From positions 248,001 to 312,000 of the forward strand of contig WOGZ01000003.1 in the NCBI GenBank assembly GCA_009733775.1: 64,000 bases of DNA, read 5' to 3'. The notes beneath the pieces were generated by a model. It did no database searches and was not told the origin of the DNA. It worked only from the letters and a program-made list of their open reading frames with translations. Of the stretch, positions 55,973 to 64,000 are shown in pieces (position 1 is the first letter of the stretch; each line of letters begins with the position of its first letter). The DNA comes from Alectoria sarmentosa. Taxonomy: Eukaryota > Ascomycota > Lecanoromycetes > Lecanorales > Parmeliaceae. A program made the position numbers and the translations under genes.

Positions 55973-56700
55973 GACAGGACGGCATACATCGGCCCATTAC
56001 TCTAAGACAGCAAGAATGATGAGAAGTGGAAAAATAAGCTCCCTTTTTGGGTTTCGTCCACTTCATACCTTCGAAGCTGCGCACTGACGCTTACGGAAGG
56101 CAACCAATTAATCAATGAGACGTGCCTGCTCCTAAGTGAACCCAAGGCCTAGGATCAGAACAATCCACCTCAGTCCTCTCCCCTACTCAGCAGCTCGCGA
56201 CGTGTCCGGGAAAACATTACCCTGCGGCTGTGCGTGGAACAGAACGTTATGTGTGAACGTCAAGTTCATTTTTGAGATGCAGGGACTCATTGAGATTGGC
56301 AACATTTGAAGACCGTGGCATTGAAAGTGGTGTGGGGGGGCGGTCTCGAAATCATTCATATACCCCGATTTTGGTAAATTTATAGTCTCAAGGCCCGCAG
56401 CCTGGCATTCTTGTACAATTCGAGGCAGGTATTTTGGATGGACAATTTAGTAGTGGTCATATACAGTCGTTCCAGGTCTTGCTTCACAGCTTATGACGCA
56501 AGTTGGCGTCACTCCTGGCTCGAGAATCGAGGTTTTAGACCTATTTTCTACTTGAATCCTGGGACAATGGAACTTTGGTTCTGTGGTCAACCTCTACTCA
56601 ACACGTTCTCTTCTACCGTACTCGCGAACGAGTCAACGATTTACGCAACTATGCTCTTATGGAAATCCAAAATCTAATGTTGTAGACAGAAAGCCGGCTC
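55973..56700. other. Intergenic, no supported gene
   Basis: An 88-codon frame (56411-56677) has no known domain. Confidence 0.4.
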
Positions 56701-56827
56701 ATGACATTTAACTGCGTCCGCCACTGCGATCTTGAATTGACTTCTCCTCCTCCACTGACTGCCCATAACACTCGTCGCTCCACCCTTCATATTTCGAAAC
56801 AATCGAACCAAGCACTCAAAGCACAAA

Positions 56828-57227
56828 TTGACCACACTCTCCTTGTTCCAAGCTATCAACGCCATCAATTCCCCCAAGCCTAACGACAACTACGATCACG
56901 CCGTCCGCTCCGGCATCATGCTCTACCGCGCCGGCTGGGTGAGCGATGATCCTGCTCCCGGCCAAAACCTCTCCGAAGACATTGAAGCGCAAACCGAGCG
57001 GGACATTCTCAACATCATAGCTGTGCTTAAGGCGGCAGGTCTCAGCCTTGATGCAATCGTCAGCCCTAAAATATATATCATTGATATGAAAGGTTCCCGA
57101 AAAGTTGACGCGGTGTGAGGGAGGTAATTTGAAACGCCTCCTCCAGTAAGCACTTGTGTGCAGCTTTCGGGACTGGCGAAGGAGGGGGCGAGGCTTGAGT
57201 CGGAGGTTGTGACTGAGCTTCGGTGAT
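56828..57227 (+). pseudogene. RidA/YjgF (UK114) family gene with two nonsense codons
   Basis: The frame reads PKPNDNYDHAVRSGIMLYRAGWVSDDP, DIEAQTERDILNIIAVLKAAGLSLD, KIYIIDMKG, clear RidA sequence, then TGA at 57116-57118 and TAA at 57125-57127. The same frame then continues for 32 codons as PPPVSTCVQLSGLAKEGARLESEVVTELR and a stop at 57225-57227, which is the normal RidA C-terminus with the catalytic Arg region replaced. Both stops sit where Trp is likely (TGG to TGA or TAA). No in-frame ATG precedes the domain. RidA enzymes hydrolyse reactive enamine/imine intermediates. This copy is almost surely dead. Confidence 0.8.
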
Positions 57228-57542
57228 CGAGACATGATGGGTATGTTGTATGAATGCCAGAGTCAGCCGTTAGGCGATATTGGCAACGGCTAACGGTTTG
57301 TGGTACGGCGTGCTGCAGGACGCGGATAGAGGGTCTCGATGGTTTTGGACGCTGATGAATTCAAACTACTAAGCTATCCTTTGCTTGTAAATGTGTTCAT
57401 TGATGCAATCTACTGCTACTGAAGCGAAGGGCTTATGTATGATCAAGTGCCAAGGCCAAGAGCTTATTAAGCATTGCTCTTGCCTAGTCCATCAGATCTC
57501 CCACTCAATAAAAAAAGGCTTCGCCCTCGAAGCTCATGATAC
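57228..57542. other. Intergenic, no gene seen
   Basis: No coding frame of note. Confidence 0.4.
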
Positions 57543-58103
57543 TCAGTTGATGCTTGGTGCAGTGGTTTTGGGCGTGTCAGCTGGCTTAGCACCGGTGGGT
57601 GCTGTAGCAGATGATTCGGCTTTGAAGGTCTGCTTTAAGAGATCCGTCATCCTCTGCTGGAGAGCCGCTGCAAAATGACTTTCGAATTCGTCGTCGAACT
57701 TCTTTTTGACACCAGCAGTAATTTCCGAACGAAGACGATCCTCAAGTTGCTTCTTCTCGATTTGCGCAGCTAGATCCTTTGCTCTCTGTAAATATTCCAA
57801 ATTGACGGCCTTCCTTGCTGCTTCCTTTGCTTCTTCAATATAAACATCTCTGTACTCAGCTGCCATTTTTTCTTTTTCCGATGTGTTTACATCCTCCTTG
57901 ACCTCCTCTCGTAGCAATCCCTCAACATGAAGTACGAGGTTGTCGACAAAGTTAGGTTCACAATGCTCCGGGCATCGGCACTGGTGTGAGTCCTCACCAG
58001 TGACTTCCTGGATAAACAGCAAGGGAAGGGATTTGATGGATTGATCATGGGTAGCATCGCTGCGTGAACGCTCAGGTTGCTTTCCTCTCTTTCTTGCTGA
58101 CAA
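57543..58103 (-). CDS. Coiled-coil protein of unknown function (5' end uncertain)
   Basis: The open frame has 186 codons. The C-terminal 120 residues form a charged helix, ...EEAKEAARKAVNLEYLQRAKDLAAQIEKKQLEDRLRSEITAGVKKKFDDEFESHFAAALQQRMTD..., likely a coiled coil, ending in an Ala/Thr/Pro-rich tail. A CRCPEHCEPN patch lies upstream. There is no ATG at the 5' end of the frame, so either translation starts at the internal Met (MAAEYRD, ~57866) or an exon is missing: a frame at 58108-58317 (MNHMTMRVTDGDELQRVCELIERAGMSVSNF) could be it, but I found no phase-consistent splice. Family not recognised. Confidence 0.45.
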   Translation of the reverse strand: MSARKRGKQPERSRSDATHDQSIKSLPLLFIQEVTGEDSHQCRCPEHCEPNFVDNLVLHVEGLLREEVKEDVNTSEKEKMAAEYRDVYIEEAKEAARKAVNLEYLQRAKDLAAQIEKKQLEDRLRSEITAGVKKKFDDEFESHFAAALQQRMTDLLKQTFKAESSATAPTGAKPADTPKTTAPSIN

Positions 58104-61100
58104 GGGTTCAACGCCATGAGATTAGCATCATCGGCATTGGTGTCACGTTCAGGGTCTGCAGTGAGCCTTGTCTTCCTGGCTTGATGAGCAATGAAAACCA
58201 GCCGTCGCGGCGCGATCGATAAAGAAAATTCGAGACGGACATCCCCGCTCGCTCTATCAGCTCGCAGACTCTCTGAAGTTCGTCGCCGTCGGTGACACGC
58301 ATGGTCATATGATTCATTCGGAATTCGAGGCGAGAATTTCCAATCGGGCTCTCGTCCTCGTCACTCCAAATACGTTTGTCGCGAAGATAATTGAGTCGCT
58401 TAAATCATTTGGCTTGTCGTCATATAACAGTCTTTATTATAGGATTGTTTATTATCTTTTGAACGGTTAACAATTTGTATGTATTCATGTTGTTCACGAT
58501 CATTAGCTGCACAGAATACGGATCTGCGGGTTGATTGGCGACGAGGAATTGAAAAATCATCGTGATTTTATTCTCGTTTTCTGAGGTTTTTCTAACCTTG
58601 TAAAAGCTGAAATCTTGTCAACCTTCAAACTCTTTTTTCATTTGACAGCGTTGATGTTCTCTCGAAGGTGATTTATTTGACAAACGTAACAGAAATCTCG
58701 ACGCGGATTTCACAAAGTCGAATCTTTTCACGGGCCCGTCGTTTGATAGATTTAAATCTTGAATGAATTTAGTTACGATGTTATTGCAAGACGTTTCGTA
58801 TGATCGTAAATTAATATTTCATAAAACATCGTCTTTGAGCGTTTGAGTGAAATCTTATAACGACGACGACAAAAAGAAAAGGGTAAGAAGGGTAGATTAA
58901 TCTCAATGTTTTGTTGATTCCGAGGCAGATCGGATTTTGCTATGCCAACGCGAGTGTAGAAGTCAGGTCCTTTGAGGAGCTGAGCCCTGACGTGCGGTCA
59001 TGTGACGACGAGGTTTGGGGAGGCCTGAAATCGTTACGAATAATCACGAAACGGGCGATGATGTTGAGTATAGCAAGTGTGGAAAGGAGGATGTGAAATG
59101 AAAATGAGCGAACGAAGCTGAAATGGCGATGGACGGCGAGTCGGCCATTCGAACGTGTCGAATCGCGAATTGAGGGTCTGCAATGGCAATGATGCCCATT
59201 AGAAGACTTGACTATCAATGATACATCAAGATTGCTTATCATATTGAAAGCCCCAAAATGTATGACGGTGTATTCCACGATATCACAGGGGAGAATTGAA
59301 AGCACAGCGAGAATCTCCTTGAGTTGAAGTTTGAACTTACAGTCGCGAGCAAGCGGCAAAGATGGTTAATGAGCAAGTATCTTCTTTACTTGATACATGA
59401 TCGGAGAAATGTATTTTAGACATTTGCTATCAATGTAATAAGCATGTACGTAAGGATTGCACTCCAAGTCCCAATTGCCAGTGTCATCTTCAAGGTCCTC
59501 TTTCACGAACCGCCATTTGCGCATCGTCTTCTCCTCTAGATTTCCGGTTTGGCTCCCTGCGCTGCTGCAAGCACTCGTACTTTGATCATCGGTAAACGGA
59601 CGCCCACTTCTTGCGAGCCAGTCGCACTTGGAGACATTCGACGAAAGGCTGAGTGCTGGCTTCGCTGGCCTCTGGCTCTTCAGTGACCGCTGAGTAGGTG
59701 GGGTAAGATTACGGGCTGTCATGCCCAAGTGGTTGAAAGACCGAGAAAGGGCTTTTTTTGGGGGTGGCGACGGCTGCAGTCGTGGCGGTCGGAAGTACTC
59801 TACTCGTCGAGGACTGGTTGGCGAGACTGAGGGGAGAGGGAGGGTCGCTCTTCACTGGCCTTTTGGCTTGGGTCTCTGGCTGTCATTGGCTGGACTGGCA
59901 CTTTTCTGCATTATTGTAATCTTCCGACCGCTCAACTTTTGTGTTGAAGGACTCTGAAAGCTGTAGTGGCAAGGAGGTTGGCAACATCCAGGCCAGGAAG
60001 ATTTGAGGATCGTATTGGGTACCCGTGTCGCCAGGAGGCCTGGACTCCGAGCCGTAATCGATCGTCGAATGAGGCCACATTCATGTCGGGTAAGATCTTT
60101 ACAAGAGTTCCTATCGAGAGCGTCTCTGGCCTTCTCAACCATCCATTGAATGATACAAAAGTCAATCGATTTCCTCATTGAATCGGCTTTCGACTTGAAA
60201 TGCCTCGAATCAAGAACAGAGAGCGTGTGAGCCGACATGTCCCCTGCCCTGCAGCTGTCATATCAGTTGCCGTTTCTGGTGGTAAGAAGTTGAGTTCTCT
60301 CGCTGCACATTCTCTCGTGGAACAGGCGAGTCCGGTCTTCTCCAAGGGCTCTTATGCATACCGTGTTATTCCTTTGTAGACGTCATCTCAGCGACACTCT
60401 AGACTTGCGTTGGCGCTAGGCGAACATGATGACTTGAGTGTTTGCGTCAGATACCGGCGTTCTCGAAGTCGAATGGAAAGGCCGGAGTGGAAGAATAAAA
60501 CCTTTGGGATGAAATGCTGCGGTTGGGTGAAAAGAAAGATATCTGGTTGAAACAGTGTACGATAAGTCCAAGCCTCCACGCCTCAAGAACGAGATCCCAG
60601 ACCAAGCTTGAAGCTCTGGTTGGACTCCGCTATAAACACGAGTCCATATAGATTTCCACGTCGTTGCTTGGGTCTTCGTATTGAAGAGGTTCCTTGGTCG
60701 CATCGACGGTGCCTAAGGATTGGGTCTGGCGTGCTGATTCAAGGGGCACATATACTGTAGGATTTCCTCCATGCTGATGTGTAGAGAGGATTAGTGGAAG
60801 AGATGATAAAGAAAGAGAGGCTACTGCATTGAAGATGCTAGTCTAATGCTGATGCCAAATTGCCAGTGCGGTGCTGAAGCTCTTGAAGAAGAAAGTCGGT
60901 CGGATTTTGTTGCACACCTATGAGCGAGCGGACTTTAATAATTTCCTCTTCAAAAACCGTGCGAGTCTTGTCATCATGGAATTGGATGTCGATTTCAATC
61001 TGTCCATGCTGTAAACTCATCTCAAGCCGTTCTTACCTTAGGAAGCCCCGCTAGCCATCGAGAAGACAATCAGACAGCTTGCCGAATCGATCGGAGGTTT

Positions 61101-61812
61101 GGCAGAGGAAGGGTCGCTATTGTCGCCGTCGTCCATAGAGAGATTGACCTTATCATCATCGGGGTCATGGGCTCCAAAATCTTGGGCAGACGCTGAGACG
61201 TTGTCTTCATCATCGTCGTCAGAGGACGGGTCGGGAAAGGCAATATCCTCTTCAAGTCGTCTCTTATCGTACGTATCGTGACGATTTCGAGAGAGGTGCT
61301 CGCGCAGCTTCTTTCGTAGCGTGGCGAGCGTCGCGGTAAATCTCCTTTTTATCCTTTTGCGTGCTTCTCCAGGGGATCCGTGGTGGCCAGGTTTGCGGGG
61401 ATCCTTACTTCCATCGCCAATATTGTGGCACGACCGAGACGACCATGCACCCGCTCAAAAACGGAACATGCTCGTCATGATGATGGTGAGTGTGAGAAGA
61501 AGAGGAAAAGAAGCTTGTTCGATTTCGCAGAGTCAGTGAGGTGATGATGTGTGGAAGTGAGGGAGAGAATTTTGCGGCATATGTTGTGTGGTCGTTGTCC
61601 CTTTCTTCGGTAGAGAAGATGCTTACCACCTCAATGAACTTGGTACCAAATTATTGCTTGACTGCGCAGGTCTGAATTGATCTAAACCGACCCCTCGCAG
61701 ACCTGCCACGGTCTCCAAAGATCTGAAGCAAACCTTACCAATCTATCTCATGCTTCTCAGGAGTCAGCCCTTGATCAGCCTGAAATAGATCAGTCATAGA
61801 TCTGCATCAGAT
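58104..61812. other. Accessory region with short frames only
   Basis: 58400-58900 is AT-rich with many CpGs, a milder version of the 11-13 kb block. Minus-strand frames with real ATGs occur at 59366-59722 (118 aa), 59852-60238 (128 aa, SMRKSIDFCIIQWMVEKARDALD) and 60416-60703 (95 aa), and an acidic frame (RRLEEDIAFPDPSSDDDDED...) lies at ~61050-61340. I recognise none of them. They could be exons of lineage-specific genes or decayed mobile-element genes. Confidence 0.4.
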
Positions 61813-62980
61813 CTACTCCTCATCTTCCGACTCCTCTACCATGCCCTGAAACTTCTCTGGAAGGAGTAAAGCAGTCGAGGACAGCTCGTCACAGAGCTTG
61901 TACATGTCTGAAACGAGCTGTTGTATCCTCGTGCATGTTGTCCAGGTCCTCGTAAGAGGTCTGGAAATTCACGTGCTTTGAAGCCGTTTTGTTTTCCAGG
62001 GCTTCACATGTTTTCTCTTTCCACGTGTCGTGGCCGTCGTCCAGCACATTCCAAAGTTCCTGAAGATCCTCGAACACCTTCACCACCCCCAAGGGTGCAA
62101 TGCGCCTTCCTCTTCCGCAGGACTATAGCATGGAAGGTTGGGCGATGGTCTCCCTGATAGCTGCAAGGCTGAGCGCCGCTGTTTTTCACTTCAGTCTTTT
62201 AGCATGGGCTGGCTGTGATAATTTCATGGTAAAGGAGCCCCGGGTGAGATAGTATGCCATCGAAGTGCGATCGGGATACACGGGGAGACCCGCGTCAGGC
62301 TTCGTGGCGTTAAAGAAGTAGGTGGCTCCGTGATCATTGTATTTGTGATAGAAACTCTTCACGGCGGCAGGGCCGTCATTGTTCGAAGATATGCGCTTCA
62401 GATCGTCACTGACAAGGGCAAGACATAGCCTCCGATGGAATGTGGCGCTCCTGATCCTCGTCGCATTCGCCTCGTTATATCTCAAGCCCAGACTTTCACA
62501 GCAGAATGAGTGGGTTTTGACGTATTTAGGGAGCTCTCGCCGAAGCATTATCATCTCGATGATCAATCATCTAACCGAGGGGAATCTCTGCGTCGATGCG
62601 GTAAGACCCTTTATCGGGGACGTTATCAATTCTAATGGCCGACGTGCGTTTTAATTGGAGCAATTTCAGGATGGGCGGAATAAATTTGTTGGCTTCGGAG
62701 GGTGCGAGCATTCCGGTTTCCTTATCCGACGTTGTCCAGGATTTGTATTTGACAGGATGAAGCAGCCAACGGAATGTGTCGATGTTGTCTGCAGACAACA
62801 TCTGCCCCCCGACCTGTGCGTTCGCTCGCTCGTAGTGATCCGTGGATGCGTCTCCCAACCCAGGTGTCTGCAGTATCCTGCAGCAGGTGCCGAGTCTGAA
62901 AGTCAGTTTGTTGAGGGGGTGGTATCGGAGTTGTTCCAGCTCCAGGCGGACCTCGAGTAAGTCATGTGTGAAATTCGTCT
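61813..62980 (-). pseudogene. Coding fragments of one unrecognised gene, possibly disrupted
   Basis: Three minus-strand blocks look coding. Block 1 (62980-62571) is open from about VRLELEQLRYHPLNKLTFRLG through GGQMLSADNIDTFRWLLHPVKYKSW to EANKFIPPILK. Block 2 (62566-62186) includes YVKTHSFCCESLGLRYNEAN and KSFYHKYNDHGATYFF. Block 3 (62092-61813) includes FEDLQELWNVLDDGHDTWKEKTCEALENK and, after a one-base frame change near 61922, QLVSDMYKLCDELSS...VEESEDEE. The frame changes may be introns between blocks 1 and 2, but the shift inside block 3 is too short for one. No known domain. Confidence 0.4.
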
Positions 62981-64000
62981 ACGTACATGACCCGCAGGGT
63001 CCATGGAACCCTAGTGAAACATCAGTGTAGGTAACACTATGAATACTTCATTCACATACCACAGAGAATACCCTCCATTTTGTGCGATGGTGATCAGAGC
63101 TCTTGATTGATCATCGGCGTCTGAAAGTGCGAGGTCATCGTCAACGATCATCGCCGTCACCTCTCCGCTCATCAACTTTCACCACCACGAGGATTGTATG
63201 TACATAGAGAGAACCGCAATAGTGGAATGCTAATCGAGTTGCGTCTTCTCTATAGAATATAGAACAGGTCATTCTTCACTTGCAAACGAGATCTCTTTTT
63301 CGTAGATCTCTAATGAAGACTAATTTGGCGCAATCTTCGTTGCTGGTGAGAAAATCTATAAAAAGAAAACGTCCCATTGTGGTAACGAGGGTCAGACCTG
63401 CGTTCATTAGCAGGATTATCCTCGGGTTCTCGTGACCCTCTAAGTATTCGTGATCCGAGTTGGAATCGTACATGCTATCCTCTCACGCTTCGTTGTATCG
63501 TTCCACAGAAAGGGCTCCCACACGAGTTCCGATTCTCATATCCTCGTAAAGTTGGAGATCTTGCGAGGGGTTTATCAATTTAGAGGCTTCGAGAACGAGA
63601 TTCAGCTAAGGTACCATGTTCCTAAACACACAATGGTCCAGACTCGGCAGCCCTTCTCTGTCTTTAAGTGGGCCTCTCTTGTTATCCTCGTCTCGTTCTT
63701 CGCGGCCACCTTCAAAAGTCTCTGAGGACGAGTCTCTTTGTATCCTCATCCTCGTTCTTGCTGATGTACCAAATGAACACCGTTGAGAGTTGTGGTAGTA
63801 CTGTTTGCAAGTCTTCTATTGTTTCCCCTCTTCAGGTATGGCGGTTTTCATATGGATTACCGCGTGGCGAGACAGATCTCATATCGGCATCCAGAGCTTT
63901 ATCATCATTCAATTCTCACACGGCAATCTCCTCCTGCTCAGACCTCTCTTCCTGGCCCTCATCCCATCTTCTCATCATCGTCAGTTTCGTCCACTTCGGT
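62981..64000. other. Window end, no supported gene
   Basis: Short frames only on both strands. Confidence 0.4.

Overview
The window is nuclear DNA of a filamentous ascomycete (Pezizomycotina). The gene families (PTH11-like receptor, NACHT-WD40 NLR, HET domain, Pex8, Csm1/Pcs1, Mcd4, Ste14, XIP-type aquaporin), the 40-90 nt GT-AG introns and a strongly AT-rich block with a RIP-like dinucleotide pattern all point there. I cannot fix the class or species. Exon models below were joined by hand from splice-site and reading-phase agreement.

Layout. 0-13 kb is gene-poor: a hemerythrin-like protein (1.9-2.8 kb), a PTH11-type seven-helix membrane protein (4.5-5.9 kb), a 925-bp element with ~150-bp terminal inverted repeats (7.37-8.29 kb) just upstream of a GMC oxidoreductase (8.5-10.4 kb), then a 2.3-kb AT-rich block (10.9-13.25 kb). 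13.9-16 kb holds a leukotriene-A4-hydrolase-type aminopeptidase.

17.5-32.7 kb looks like a non-self recognition or conflict region. It has a CorA-like membrane protein divergent from a 1483-aa NLR-like protein with an N-terminal RelA/SpoT (alarmone synthetase) domain, a NACHT ATPase and 13 WD40 repeats. Downstream lie a small hypothetical gene, a broken HET-domain gene, and a patatin-like protein whose catalytic serine is replaced by glycine. The RelA/SpoT-NACHT-WD40 protein is the most interesting item in the window: its synthetase motifs look intact, so it may be an alarmone-making effector gated by a ligand-sensing NLR scaffold.

33.9-47 kb is a compact housekeeping block: Mcd4 (GPI ethanolamine phosphate transferase), Csm1/Pcs1 (kinetochore), Msp1 (mitochondrial AAA extractor, divergent from Csm1), a small cupin, Pex8 (peroxisomal import, ending in a CKL targeting signal), a disordered protein ending in a CaaX box, and Ste14 (the methyltransferase that finishes CaaX processing).

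47-51.8 kb shows no convincing gene. 51.8-56 kb holds a HAD phosphatase, an XIP-like aquaporin and a PGAP4-like GPI glycosyltransferase. 56.7-64 kb is again accessory: a RidA-family pseudogene with two nonsense codons, a coiled-coil protein of unknown function, and minus-strand coding fragments of an unrecognised gene.
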